DNA of 64,000 nucleotides, taken from Nocardia asteroides. GTDB taxonomy: Bacteria > Actinomycetota > Actinomycetes > Mycobacteriales > Mycobacteriaceae. The position numbers and the translations under genes were made by a program. Location of the stretch: positions 1,178,001 to 1,242,000 of the forward strand of contig CP082844.1 of assembly GCA_019930625.1 (NCBI GenBank). Reading direction: 5' to 3'. A model generated the notes under the pieces. It saw only the letters and a program-made list of their open reading frames with translations, made no database searches and was not told where the DNA came from. Below, piece by piece: positions 8,321 through 18,000 of this stretch; the stretch's first letter is position 1, and every line of letters begins with the position of its first letter.

Positions 8321-9400
8321 TCACCCCACGCGTTCGATGGTGTACCGGACCAGCCGCTCGAGGGCGTCGTTGGCGGGGCCGTCCGGGAGCGCGGACAGCT
8401 CGGCATAGGCGAGATCGGCGTAGCCCTGCAGCTTCTCCTTCGCCAGCACCATGCCGCGGGAATCGGCCAGCAGATCGAGCGCCTCCGCGACCTCCTCGTC
8501 GGTTTCCAGCGGACGGGCCAGCAGTTTGCGCAGGCGGTCGCCCGCGGCGCCGTCTTCGCGCAGCGCGTACAGCACCGGCAGGGTGTGCACGCCTTCGCGC
8601 AGGTCGGTGCCCGGGGTCTTGCCGGACTGCTCGGAGGCGGAGGAGATGTCGATGATGTCGTCGGAGATCTGGAAAGCGGTGCCGACCGCGTCGCCGAGGC
8701 GGGCCAGCCGCTCGACGTGCTCGGGGTCCGCGCCGGAGAAGGTGCCGCCGAATCGGCCCGCGGCGGCGATGAGCGAACCGGTCTTCTCCCACACCACACG
8801 CAAGTAGTGCTCGACCGGATCCTGGGATCCGCGTGCGCCCACGGTCTCGCGCATCTGACCGGTGACGAGTTCGGCGAAGGTCTCGGCGATGATGCGCACC
8901 GCGTCGGGGCCGAGGGTGGAGGTGAGCCGGGACGCGTGCGCGAACAAGTAGTCGCCCGCGAGGATGGCGATGTTGTTCCCCCACCGCGAGTTGACGCTCG
9001 GAGCGCCGCGGCGCATCGGGGCCTCGTCCATCACGTCGTCGTGGTACAGCGTGGCCAGGTGGACGAGTTCGACGACGGTGCCCGCGGTGATCAGAGCGGG
9101 ATCGGTGGGGCGCGGGCCGAGCTGGCCGGTGAGGATGGTGAAGAGCGGACGGAAACGTTTACCGCCGGCCTTGGCCAGGTGCAGCGCGGCCTCCTGGAGG
9201 AATTCCGCACCGTCGGAGAGCTCGTCGACCAGGAGCTTCTCCACGTCGGCAAGGCCGTCGCGCACCGTGTCCGCGAGCCGGGGGTCACCGAGGTCGACCC
9301 CGGCCACGACCGTGCTCACGTCGCTCCCGGCTTCGCTGTGCCCGCCGTGCGCCGTGCCCATGATTCGCTCGCTGCGCTCGCTCATGGCCGATGTGCTCAT
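8321..9400 (-). CDS. grcC1: polyprenyl diphosphate synthase (GrcC1/HepT type)
   Basis: The enzyme condenses isopentenyl diphosphate units into a long prenyl chain, very likely the menaquinone side chain given menJ next door. It has both aspartate-rich motifs: DDVMDE (first) and DDIID (second), with GGKRFRPLF and LYHDD around them. The ATG at 9400 has GGGAGAAGAA before it and gives 359 residues. However, the first 27 residues (including SERSERIMGTAHGGHSEAGS) come from an inserted 81-bp repeat; family homology starts at TVVAGVDLGDPRLAD, preceded by a GTG at 9319 that would give 332 residues. Translation from 9400 would read through the repeat in frame. Confidence 0.9.
   Translation of the reverse strand: MSTSAMSERSERIMGTAHGGHSEAGSDVSTVVAGVDLGDPRLADTVRDGLADVEKLLVDELSDGAEFLQEAALHLAKAGGKRFRPLFTILTGQLGPRPTDPALITAGTVVELVHLATLYHDDVMDEAPMRRGAPSVNSRWGNNIAILAGDYLFAHASRLTSTLGPDAVRIIAETFAELVTGQMRETVGARGSQDPVEHYLRVVWEKTGSLIAAAGRFGGTFSGADPEHVERLARLGDAVGTAFQISDDIIDISSASEQSGKTPGTDLREGVHTLPVLYALREDGAAGDRLRKLLARPLETDEEVAEALDLLADSRGMVLAKEKLQGYADLAYAELSALPDGPANDALERLVRYTIERVG
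9320..9400 (-). repeat. MIRU-like element inside the 5' end of grcC1 (81 bp)
   Basis: On the minus strand ATGAGCAC at 9400 and GTGAGCAC at 9319 bound an 81-bp segment containing ATGAGCGAGCGCAGCGAGCG and ATGGGCACGGCGCACGGCGG. 81 is a multiple of three, so the element adds 27 codons in frame. Similar blocks stand before secE and menE. Confidence 0.6.
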
Positions 9401-9575
9401 TTCTTCTCCCAGCGATGCGTCCGACCCCACGGTAGAGAACCTAGCGTGTCCCCGTCGGATGGCCCATGAACACCGTCACTCTGTGGTGGATCGGCCACCG
9501 CCGCACCGCGTCGCTCGTGACCGTCCACGACGCGAGCGCGACCGCCGTCGACACGGAAGAGACGGCCCTGCGAGT

Positions 9576-10853
9576 ATGGACCGCATGGGTTCACCGGAAG
9601 CGAGTCCCGCGAGCGACGAGGACGCGTTGCCCAGCCGGGCCGAGGTGCTGGTCGTCGGCGCGGGCCCGGCCGGATCGGCGTCGGCGGCATGGGCGGCGCG
9701 GGCGGGACGGGACGTGGTGCTCGTCGATTCCGCCGTTTTTCCCAGGGACAAGACCTGCGGTGACGGGCTCACCCCGCGCGCGACCGCCGAACTGGAGCAA
9801 CTCGGTCTCGGCGAGTGGGTGCGCGCACACATCGTCAACCACGGCCTCCGGATGACCGGCTTCGGCCGCGAGGAGCTGCTGAGCTGGCCGGGCGGTTCCT
9901 TCCCGACGTACGGCAGCGCGGTCCCCCGTACCGAACTCGACGACAAGCTGCGCGAGACGGCGGTGAAGTCCGGCGCGCGCATGGTGGACGGGACGAAAGT
10001 GGTCGACATCACCCGCGACGGCGACCGGGTCACCGGTGTGACAGTGCGCACGGCCGATGGCACTCGGACGATCGCTTGCCGGACGCTGGTGGTCGCCGAC
10101 GGAGTCCGTTCGCCGATCGGGCGGCTGCTCGGGCGCACCTGGCATCGGCAGTACGCGTACGGCACCGCGGCGCGCGCCTACATCAAGTCCGGCCGCAGCG
10201 ACGACCAATGGATCACTTCGCATCTGGAGTTGCGCGACGCCGCGGGCGAGCTGGTTCCCGGCTACGGCTGGGTGTTCCCGCTCGGCAACGGTGAGGTGAA
10301 CATCGGCGTCGGGTCGCTGGCCACGGAGCGGCGGCCCTCGCACATCGCGTTGAAACCGCTGCTGGGGCACTACACCGCGCTGCGCAGCGAGGAATGGCAG
10401 TTCGAGGGCTCGCTGCGCGCGGTGGCGTCGGCCTTGCTTCCGATGGGTGGCGCGGTCTCGAACGTGGCCGGACGCAACTGGGTCCTGATCGGTGACGCCG
10501 CCGGCTGCGTGAACCCGCTCAACGGCGAGGGTATCGATTACGGCTTGGAGGGCGGTCACATGCTGGCCGACCTGCTGGACGAGCCCGACTTCACCGCGGT
10601 CTGGCCGCAGGTGCTGCGCGCCCGCTACGGACGCACGTTCTCCGTGGCCCGGCGGATCGCCGGACTGGCCACCCACCCGCGCATGGTGCCGCTGGGTGGT
10701 CCCCCCGTGATGCGCTCGAAGTATTTGCAGCGCACGGCCGTCCGGGTGATGGGCAACCTGGTGACCGACGAGGACGTGGACCTGACCGCGCGGGCCTGGC
10801 GGATGGCGGGCCGGGCGTCGCTGCGCTTCGACGAACGCCAGCCGTTCGGATAG
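9576..10853 (+). CDS. menJ: menaquinone reductase MenJ (geranylgeranyl reductase family)
   Basis: This FAD protein (425 residues from the ATG at 9576) saturates an isoprene unit of the menaquinone tail in mycobacteria. The N-terminal Rossmann motif is VLVVGAGPAGSASAAWAARA. CGDGLTPRA, typical of geranylgeranyl reductases, follows, and the second FAD motif is VLIGDAAGCVNPLNGEGIDY. A second ATG at 9585 is also possible; neither has a strong ribosome site. It is divergent from grcC1, with which it probably shares the menaquinone side-chain task; M. tuberculosis has the same neighbours (Rv0561c/Rv0562). Complete, no anomalies. Confidence 0.92.
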   Translation: MDRMGSPEASPASDEDALPSRAEVLVVGAGPAGSASAAWAARAGRDVVLVDSAVFPRDKTCGDGLTPRATAELEQLGLGEWVRAHIVNHGLRMTGFGREELLSWPGGSFPTYGSAVPRTELDDKLRETAVKSGARMVDGTKVVDITRDGDRVTGVTVRTADGTRTIACRTLVVADGVRSPIGRLLGRTWHRQYAYGTAARAYIKSGRSDDQWITSHLELRDAAGELVPGYGWVFPLGNGEVNIGVGSLATERRPSHIALKPLLGHYTALRSEEWQFEGSLRAVASALLPMGGAVSNVAGRNWVLIGDAAGCVNPLNGEGIDYGLEGGHMLADLLDEPDFTAVWPQVLRARYGRTFSVARRIAGLATHPRMVPLGGPPVMRSKYLQRTAVRVMGNLVTDEDVDLTARAWRMAGRASLRFDERQPFG

Positions 10854-10858
10854 GGACG

Positions 10859-11299
10859 GTGGCCGGCGCGATGGGCGAACAACGAGCCCGCGGATTGCCC
10901 GCGCTGTCTCTGCTCCCGCATCTGCGCCGAGCCAGGGACCTGGCGGACCGGCGTTACGCCGACCCGCTCGATCTGGACGAGCTGGCGGCGGCCGCCGGGG
11001 TGTCGAAATACCACTTCCTGCGCGCGTTCGCCGCGGTCTACGGCCTCACCCCCGCCGCCTACCTGGCCGAGCGGCGCATCGAACGCGCGCAGGATCTGCT
11101 CCGGGCGACCAACCTCACGGTCACCGAGGTGTGCATGGTGGTCGGTTACAGCAGTCTCGGCTCGTTCAGCAGCAAGTTCCGCCAGCTGGTCGGGGTCACG
11201 CCATCGGAGTATCAAGCGAAGTTCGCCGACGGCGCTCCGCGCATCCCCGGTTGTTTCGTCTTCATGCACGGGCTGTCGGACCGCAAGCGGACCGGCTGA
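10859..11299 (+). CDS. AraC-family regulator (DNA-binding domain only)
   Basis: This is a small AraC/XylS-type activator. The two helix-turn-helix units read LDELAAAAGVSKYHFLRAFA and VTEVCMVVGYSSLGSFSSKF, followed by RQLVGVTPSEYQ. At 146 residues there is no room for a sensor domain. The start is GTG at 10859 or ATG at 10871. It follows menJ by 5 nt and precedes a VOC-family gene by 58 nt on the same strand. AraC regulator plus glyoxalase-like protein is a recurring actinobacterial pair, so it probably controls that neighbour. Confidence 0.9.
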   Translation: MAGAMGEQRARGLPALSLLPHLRRARDLADRRYADPLDLDELAAAAGVSKYHFLRAFAAVYGLTPAAYLAERRIERAQDLLRATNLTVTEVCMVVGYSSLGSFSSKFRQLVGVTPSEYQAKFADGAPRIPGCFVFMHGLSDRKRTG

Positions 11300-11357
11300 G
11301 CAAACGGCGCAATTTCGGAGAAGCCCGCGGCGAGGCGCGCGCCATAGCCTGGGCCGC

Positions 11358-11795
11358 ATGACGACGATTACGAACGTTTCCCTGGTCACGGTGTATGTCA
11401 CGGACCAGGACGCAGCAAAACAGTGGTATGTCGACAAGCTCGGCTTCGTCGAGACCAGCGATGTCACGATGGGCGACAACGGTTTCCGCTGGGTCACCGT
11501 CGCGCATCCCGCGCACCCGGAGCTGGAGATCACGCTGATGCTCCCGGGCCCGCCGCTGGACGAGCACTACGCCGACGCCGTCCGGCGCGCGCTCGCCAAC
11601 GGTACGCACGGTTCGCTCGGCTTGCGGACCGAGAACTGCCAGAAGACCTTCGAAGAACTCACCGCCAAGGGTGTGGAGTTCGTTCAGCCGCCCGCCGAGC
11701 GGCCCTACGGGACCGAGGCGATCATCCGGGACAACTCCGGGAACTGGCTGGTGCTGATGGAGCCGAAGGAGTACTCGCCACAGGACTTCGCCTAG
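11358..11795 (+). CDS. VOC family protein (glyoxalase/dioxygenase fold)
   Basis: The 145-residue protein has the paired beta-alpha-beta-beta-beta units of the vicinal oxygen chelate fold: VTVYVTDQDAAKQWYVDKLG in the first and FEELTAKGVEFVQPP with AIIRDNSGNWLVLMEP in the second. The final Glu of LVLMEP is a usual metal ligand. The substrate is unknown; some such proteins detoxify or bind antibiotics. Its partner is the AraC regulator just upstream. The hairpin at 11817-11843 closes the unit. Confidence 0.88.
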   Translation: MTTITNVSLVTVYVTDQDAAKQWYVDKLGFVETSDVTMGDNGFRWVTVAHPAHPELEITLMLPGPPLDEHYADAVRRALANGTHGSLGLRTENCQKTFEELTAKGVEFVQPPAERPYGTEAIIRDNSGNWLVLMEPKEYSPQDFA

Positions 11796-11816
11796 AGGTG
11801 CCTGGGGCGAAGGGAA

Positions 11817-11843
11817 GTTGCCCCGGCGCACGCCGGGGCAACT
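11817..11843. terminator. bidirectional terminator
   Basis: AGTTGCCCCGGCG and CGCCGGGGCAACT form a 13-bp perfect stem with a one-base centre (effective loop of a few bases) between two convergent genes, the VOC gene (stop 11795) and the DUF2505 gene (stop 11851). Confidence 0.8.
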
Positions 11844-11850
11844 CGCACGC

Positions 11851-12357
11851 TCAGGCGGTCGGCTTCGCGGACAGCCATTCCTCGATGAATTTGCGCTCGC
11901 TGTTGAGCACCCGGTGGTGCAACTGTTCGGCGAGCGGCTCGATCGCGCCGCCGACCAGTGGCACCTTCACCTGAACGGTGCCAACGACCTCGATCTCGGA
12001 ACCTTCCGCTGTGGAGCGGATCTCGTAGGTGCCGGACATCACGGTATTGATGCCGCCGGTGCTGGCCTCGAAGGCGCCCTTGGCCATCTCGCCGACCAGC
12101 GGCTGCCAGTTGTCGGTGCGATCGAAGGTGAGCTCGCTCTTGAGGACCTTGCGCACCAGCGCCGGTACCTTGTCCTGCGCGGCCTTCTCGGTCATGTGGA
12201 TGCGGATGGTGCCCGCCCCGTCCGGATGCGACAGCTCCAACGTCGCGGTCGGGGCGTCGGCGAAGCGAGCCCGCCAGACGTCATCGGTGGTGAGTGCCCG
12301 GTGGAGATCTTCGACCGGGACGGTGTAAGGCACGGTGAAGCTGAATTTTCGGGACAT
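11851..12357 (-). CDS. DUF2505 domain protein (SRPBCC-like)
   Basis: The 168-residue protein begins MSRKFSFTVPYTVPVEDLHR and fits DUF2505, a family with the START/SRPBCC lipid-binding fold that is widespread in mycolate-producing bacteria; its role is unknown. Conserved points are the start VEDLHRALTTDDVWRARF and the C-terminal EPLAEQLHHRVLNSERKFIE. The ATG at 12357 is chosen because longer frames overlap the divergent DUF3592 gene. It faces the VOC gene tail-to-tail across a terminator. Confidence 0.85.
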   Translation of the reverse strand: MSRKFSFTVPYTVPVEDLHRALTTDDVWRARFADAPTATLELSHPDGAGTIRIHMTEKAAQDKVPALVRKVLKSELTFDRTDNWQPLVGEMAKGAFEASTGGINTVMSGTYEIRSTAEGSEIEVVGTVQVKVPLVGGAIEPLAEQLHHRVLNSERKFIEEWLSAKPTA

Positions 12358-12390
12358 GGCCGTCACCGTAGCCGAACCGCTCGGTAGCCT

Positions 12391-12852
12391 GTGGCGGTGT
12401 CGGAAACCAGTCGGTCCAGTGGGCGGCCGATCCGCCTGCGGCGGGCCAGGATCGGGGTGCTGATCGCCGCGACGGCGGTGAGCGTGCTCGTCGGGCTGCT
12501 GGTGCTGGCCGCTTGGCGCAACGACTACCTGATCAGCTCCGACAAGGGCAGCACCACGGCCGAGGTGCTCTCGGCGGGGCGGCTGCGCTCGGCGGTCATG
12601 TATGTCACACCCGATGGAGAGACGCATAATCCGAAGGTCGGCGTCCTGTATCCGACCAACCTGACCGCGGGTGAGCGGATTCGCGTGGAATACAGCCGCA
12701 GCGACCCCGACTTGGTGCGCGTGGAAGGCCGTGACGTGCGCGTCGCCATTCCGCCCGCGCTGTCGGTCATCGTGGTGGTGTGGCTGCTCGCACTCCCCGC
12801 GCTGTGGTTGCTCACCCGCACGGGCAGGCGTGGTCCCGCTCCGGTGACCTGA
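12391..12852 (+). CDS. DUF3592 membrane protein
   Basis: A 153-residue protein with membrane segments at about 20-41 ([20 protein letters not shown]) and about 122-142 ([17 protein letters not shown]) that enclose an extracytoplasmic beta domain with [20 protein letters not shown]. This arrangement matches DUF3592 and the M. tuberculosis protein Rv0556, which likewise stands just before mgtA. Start GTG 12391 or GTG 12397. The close link with mgtA suggests an envelope role, but none is established to my knowledge. Confidence 0.85.
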   Translation: MAVSETSRSSGRPIRLRRARIGVLIAATAVSVLVGLLVLAAWRNDYLISSDKGSTTAEVLSAGRLRSAVMYVTPDGETHNPKVGVLYPTNLTAGERIRVEYSRSDPDLVRVEGRDVRVAIPPALSVIVVVWLLALPALWLLTRTGRRGPAPVT

Positions 12853-12965
12853 TCCGAGCGTGCCACCGCCCCCGCAGCGTCGCGGCCCCGACAGTTCGCC
12901 GGATCTTTCCGTGTCCTTCACTTCGGTGTGGCGGCGCGGCGCGGTGCACCCGTCACGCTGAGAAG

Positions 12966-14108
12966 GTGCGTGTAGCGATCGTCGCGGAGTCGTTCCTGCC
13001 GAATATGAACGGCGTCGTCAACTCCGTGCTGCGGGTGCTGGATCACTTGGACCGGCACGGGCACGATGCGCTGATCATCGCGCCGGACACCCCGCGCGGG
13101 CAGCCCACCGCACCGCGGCGCTATCAACGTTTCCCGGTACATCGGGTGCCCGCGGTCATGGTGCCGAAGATCAGCTCGCTGCCGGTCGGGTTGCCGCAGC
13201 CGGGCATCGTCTCGGCCATCGACGACTTCGACGCCGACGTGGTTCACCTGGCCTCGCCGTTCCTGCTCGGCGCGGGCGGACTGGGCGCGGCGCTGCGGCT
13301 GGACCTGCCGACCGTCGCGGTGTACCAGACCGACGTCGCGGGCTTTGCCAAGAGCTACGGGCTCGGCCTGGCGAGCCGGGCCGCCTGGAGCTGGACGCGG
13401 CGCATCCACGAAGGTGCCACCCGCACGCTCGCCCCGTCCCGGGCGGCCGCGGAGGACCTGGTCCGGCACGGTATCCCGCGCGTGCACCGGTGGGGCCGGG
13501 GTGTCGACATCGCGCGGTTCACGCCGAGCGCCCGCTCCGCCGAGGTGCGCGACTCCTGGCTGGGCGGCCGGGACCGCCTGCTGGTGGGCTTCGTGGGGCG
13601 GCTCGCCCCGGAGAAGCACGTCGAACGCCTCGCGGTGCTCGACGCCGACCCCGACATCCAGCTGGTGATCGTCGGCGACGGGCCGGAACGCCAGCGGCTG
13701 GCCCGTCTCATGCCGACCGCGGTGTTCACCGGCGAGCTCGGCGGTGACGAGCTGGCACAGGCGTACGCCAGCTTGGACGTGATGGCGCACGCGGGCGAGC
13801 ACGAGACCTTCTGCCAGGGCGTACAGGAGGCGCTGGCGTCGGGAATCCCGGTGATCGGCCCCGACGCGGGCGGTCCGCGCGACCTGATCGCCCACTGCCG
13901 TAACGGCTACCTGCTGCCGGTGGACCGGTTCTGCGAGTTGTTGCCCAGCGCCGTCGCAGCGCTGCACGATCCGCGGCTGCGGAGCCGGTTCGCCGGAGCG
14001 GCCAGGAAGTCGGTGCTGTCGCGGACCTGGCCCGCCATCTGCACCCAGCTGATGGGCCACTACGCCGAGGTGACCGGTACCCGGATTCGGTTGCCGCATA
14101 CGGCCTGA
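12966..14108 (+). CDS. mgtA: GDP-mannose-dependent alpha-mannosyltransferase MgtA
   Basis: This GT4 glycosyltransferase (380 residues, GTG start at 12966) is the counterpart of M. tuberculosis Rv0557, first called PimB and later shown to mannosylate a glucuronosyl diacylglycerol acceptor. The N-domain begins [20 protein letters not shown]. The C-domain has [18 protein letters not shown], the nucleotide-sugar site [20 protein letters not shown] and [11 protein letters not shown]. It follows the DUF3592 gene and precedes menG by about 75 nt, the mycobacterial order. The start lies close to AGAAGG, so initiation could shift by a few codons. Confidence 0.92.
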   Translation: MRVAIVAESFLPNMNGVVNSVLRVLDHLDRHGHDALIIAPDTPRGQPTAPRRYQRFPVHRVPAVMVPKISSLPVGLPQPGIVSAIDDFDADVVHLASPFLLGAGGLGAALRLDLPTVAVYQTDVAGFAKSYGLGLASRAAWSWTRRIHEGATRTLAPSRAAAEDLVRHGIPRVHRWGRGVDIARFTPSARSAEVRDSWLGGRDRLLVGFVGRLAPEKHVERLAVLDADPDIQLVIVGDGPERQRLARLMPTAVFTGELGGDELAQAYASLDVMAHAGEHETFCQGVQEALASGIPVIGPDAGGPRDLIAHCRNGYLLPVDRFCELLPSAVAALHDPRLRSRFAGAARKSVLSRTWPAICTQLMGHYAEVTGTRIRLPHTA

Positions 14109-14182
14109 GAGCCGGCTCGGCGTGACGGAAGTATCCCCGTGCCACGCTCGGTTCGGAACAGACCGCGAGTTAGGGTCTTGGC

Positions 14183-14887
14183 GTGGCGAAAACGCAATCG
14201 AACCGGGCCTCGTTGGACAAGCAGCCGCGCGAAGTCGCGTCGATGTTCGACGGCGTCGCCCGTCGCTACGACCTGACCAATACGGTGATCTCCGGGGGGC
14301 AGGACCGCTACTGGCGCTGGGCGACCCGCAAGGCACTGGCGCCGCGGCCGGGCGAGCGATTGCTCGATCTGGCCGCCGGAACCGGTGTGTCCACCCTGGA
14401 GCTGCAGAAATCCGGAGCCTGGTGCCTGGCGGCCGACTTCTCCAAGGGCATGCTCAGCGCGGGCCGGTTCCGCGATGTGCCGATGGTGGCGGCCGACGCG
14501 ATGGCGCTGCCGTTCGCCGACGACTCCTTCGACGCGGTGACCATCTCGTTCGGGCTGCGCAATGTGGCCGACACCGACCTCGCCTTGCGCGAGATGCTGC
14601 GCGTCACCAAACCCGGCGGCAGGTTGGTCGTCTGTGAGTTCTCCGCACCGGTTCTCCCGCTGTTCCGCACGATCTACCTGGAATACCTGATGAAGGCGCT
14701 ACCCAAAGTGGCGCGCGTGGTGAGCAGCAATCCCGACGCGTACATCTACCTCGCCGAATCCATCCCGGACTGGCCGAATCAGCGCAGGCTGGCGATGCGG
14801 ATCGCGGCGAACGGGTGGTCGTCGGTGAAGTGGCGCAACCTTACCGGAGGAGTGGTCGCCCTGCACCGGGCGTACAAGCTCGGCTGA
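14183..14887 (+). CDS. menG: demethylmenaquinone methyltransferase
   Basis: MenG (UbiE family, 234 residues) transfers a methyl group from S-adenosylmethionine to demethylmenaquinone, the last ring step. It has [20 protein letters not shown] near the N-terminus, motif [17 protein letters not shown], and [20 protein letters not shown]. The end ALHRAYKLG is typical. GTG start at 14183. It is downstream of mgtA as in M. tuberculosis (Rv0558) and is followed by a terminator hairpin. Confidence 0.95.
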   Translation: MAKTQSNRASLDKQPREVASMFDGVARRYDLTNTVISGGQDRYWRWATRKALAPRPGERLLDLAAGTGVSTLELQKSGAWCLAADFSKGMLSAGRFRDVPMVAADAMALPFADDSFDAVTISFGLRNVADTDLALREMLRVTKPGGRLVVCEFSAPVLPLFRTIYLEYLMKALPKVARVVSSNPDAYIYLAESIPDWPNQRRLAMRIAANGWSSVKWRNLTGGVVALHRAYKLG

Positions 14888-14905
14888 GCCCGGAGATCCT
14901 GATCA

Positions 14906-14938
14906 CACCTCACCGCCGGATTCGTGTGCGGTGAGGTG
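14906..14938 (+). terminator. menG terminator
   Basis: An 11-bp perfect stem (CACCTCACCGC 14906-14916 with GCGGTGAGGTG 14928-14938) and an 11-nt loop stands 19 nt after the menG stop codon and about 65 nt before the nitrate reductase gene. Confidence 0.75.
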
Positions 14939-15002
14939 GAATGTCACCTGGCGATAACGCGAGGTAAATCCCGCGCAATCGGCGGTCCGCATGATCGAAG
15001 GC

Positions 15003-18000
15003 ATGTCTGACGCAGTGACCGGCCGCAGCGACGGCACCGCCCGAACGGCGTGCTCGTACTGCGGCGTGGGCTGTGGAATCACGGTGCGGACCGCTTCGAA
15101 CGACGCGGGGCAGCCGGTGATCGCCAAGGTCAGCGGCGACAAGTTGCACCCGGCGAACGCGGGCAGGCTGTGCACCAAAGGCGCGACCCATGCCGAGCTG
15201 ATGCGCACCCCCGGGCGGATGGAAACCGCCTACCGGCGCTTCGAGCGCGGCCAGGTCCCGGTGCCGTTCCCCGTCGACGAGGCCGTGCACGAGGCCGCCA
15301 CCCGGCTGCGGGCGATCCTGGACGAGCACGGTCCGGACGCGATCGCGCTGTATGTCTCCGGGCAGATGTCGCTGGAAGCGCAGTACCTCGCCACCAAGCT
15401 CGCCAAGGGCTATCTGCGCACGGTGCACATCGAGGCGAACTCGCGGCTGTGCATGGCCAGTGCGGGCACCGGGTACAAACAGTCGCTCGGTGCGGACGGG
15501 CCGCCCGGCTCCTACGACGACTTCGAGCACGCGGACCTGTTCTTCGTGATCGGCGCGAACATGGCCGACTGCCATCCGATCCTGTTCCTGCGGATGGCCG
15601 ACCGGCTCAAGGCGGGCGCAAAGCTGATCGTGGTCGATCCGCGGCGCACCGAGACCGCCGAGCGCGCCGACCTCTTCCTGCAGATCGCGCCCGGCACGGA
15701 TCTGGCGCTGCTGAACGGACTGCTGCACCTGCTGGTCGCCGACGGTGACATCGACGCGGAGTTCATCGCCGAGCACACCGAAGGCTGGGAGGCGATGCCG
15801 GAGTTCCTGGCCGACTATCCGCCGCAGCGGGTGGCCGAGATCACCGGACTGTCCGAGGCCGACATCCGGACCGCCGCCCGGTGGATCGGCGCGGCGGGCG
15901 AGTGGATGTCGCTGTGGACGATGGGCCTCAACCAGTCCACGCACGGCACCTGGAACACCAACGCGCTGTGCAACCTGCACCTGGCCACGGGGGCCATCTG
16001 CCGTCCCGGCAGCGGGCCGTTCTCGCTGACCGGGCAGCCGAACGCGATGGGCGGGCGGGAGATGGGCTACATGGGCCCAGGGCTGCCCGGCCAGCGCAGT
16101 CTGCTCTCCGCCGAGGACCGCGCGTTCGTGGAGACCGCGTGGCAGCTCGAGCCCGGCGCGCTACGCGCCGAAGCCGGGCCCGGCACGGTGGAGATGTTCC
16201 GCGGACTGGCCGAAGGGGAGATCAAAGCGGCCTGGATCATCTGCACCAATCCCGTGGCCACCGTGCCGAACCGCAAGACGGTGATCGCGGGACTCGAGGC
16301 GGCCGAACTGGTGATCGCCCAGGACGCCTACACCGAAACCGCGACCAACGCCTACGCCGACCTCCTGCTCCCGGCCACGCTGTGGGCGGAAGCCGACGCG
16401 GTGATGGTGAATTCCGAACGAAATCTCACCCTGCTGCAACAGTCGGTCCCGCCCGTCGGCGACGCGCGGCCGGACTGGCGGATCATCGCCGATATCGCCA
16501 CCGCGATGGGGTTCCCCGGCTTCGACTTCGCCTCCAGCGCCGAGGTGTTCGACGAGATCAAGCGGTTCGCCAACCCCGCGACCGGCTACGACCTGCGCGG
16601 CGTCAGCTACGAGGCGCTGCGCGACGGTCCGATGCAGTGGCCGTGCGCGCGGCCGGAGCAGCGGCGCAATCCGATCCGCTACCGCAACGACGGCGTCAGC
16701 CAGACGCTGTTCGTCGACGAGAACGGGCACCGGCCCCGGCTGGCCTTCGCCACGCCGAGCCGCCGCGCGGTGTTCTGGCCGCGGCCGCACATGCTGCCGG
16801 AGGAGATGCCGGACGACGACTACCCGTTCCTGCTGAACACCGGCCGCCTACAGCACCAGTGGCACACCATGACCAAGACCGGCAAGATCGACAAGCTGAC
16901 CAAGCTGAACGGACAGCCGTTCGCCGAGGTGCACCCGGCCGATGCCGAGCGTCTCGGGTTGCGCGAGGGCGACCAGCTCGAGATCGCCTCCCGCAGGGGC
17001 CGGGCCGTGCTGCCGGTGCAGGTCAGCGACCGAGTGCGCCAGGGAGATTGCTTCGTGCCGTTCCATTGGAACGACGAGCAAGGCGAATACCTGACCATCA
17101 ACGCGGTCACCAACGACGCGGTCGACCCGGCCTCGCTGCAACCGGAGTTCAAGGCGTGCGCGATAGCGCTGCGCCGGGTGGCCGCCGTGCCGCGACCGAA
17201 AGCGCCCGACGCCCTGCCCGCGACGGAGTCGGCGCACCCGCTGGCGGCCGTGCTCGGTCTCGACAGCGGCACCGCGCCCACGCTCAGCGAAACCGAGCGG
17301 ATCTATCTGAGCGGTTATCTGGCCGCGCTGCAATCGCTTCCGGTGACGGGTCAGCCGGTGCTCCCGGAGTCGGCGCCGATGTCCGCGCACAGCAGGTTGT
17401 GGGTCGACGGTCTGCTGGCAGGCATCTACTCGCGTGCGGCGGCGGGCTCGGCGCCCGCGACGGACGCGGGTGACACCGGGCACGCGATCACCGTCCTGTG
17501 GGCCTCGCAGACCGGCACCGCCGAGGAATTCGCCGCCACGGTCGCGGCGCACCTCGCCGAGCACGGCTTCGCGCCCCGCCTGCTGGACCTGGATTCCTGC
17601 GAGCTGAGCGCGATCCAGGGTGACGTGCTGGTGGTCAGCAGCACCTTCGGCGACGGCGGGCCGCCGGACAACGGAGCCGATTTCTGGGATCGGCTGGCCG
17701 ACGGCGCCGTGCGGCTGACCGGCGTGCGGTACGCGGTGTTCGCCCTCGGCGACTCCTCCTATGACGACTTCTGCGGCTACGGCCGCAAACTCGACGAGAG
17801 ATTCGCCGCACTGGGCGCTACCCGGCTGCTCCCGCGCGTCGACAGCGAACCCGACTACGAAGACGCGGCCCAGCGCTGGCTCGACGACGTGCTCGCCGCG
17901 TTCGGCGACGGCCCGGCCGAGGCCCCGGACTTCCCCACCGCACTTCCGGCGCACGGTGCGACCGACTCGAGGCGGTCCGCCCCCCGTGGCGGTGGAGTCG

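Noticed and set aside
14943-14957. GTCAC-N6-ATAAC before the nitrate reductase, considered as a GlnR box
   Set aside because: The second half-site matches the GAAAC form in only part; too weak without a genome-wide motif model.
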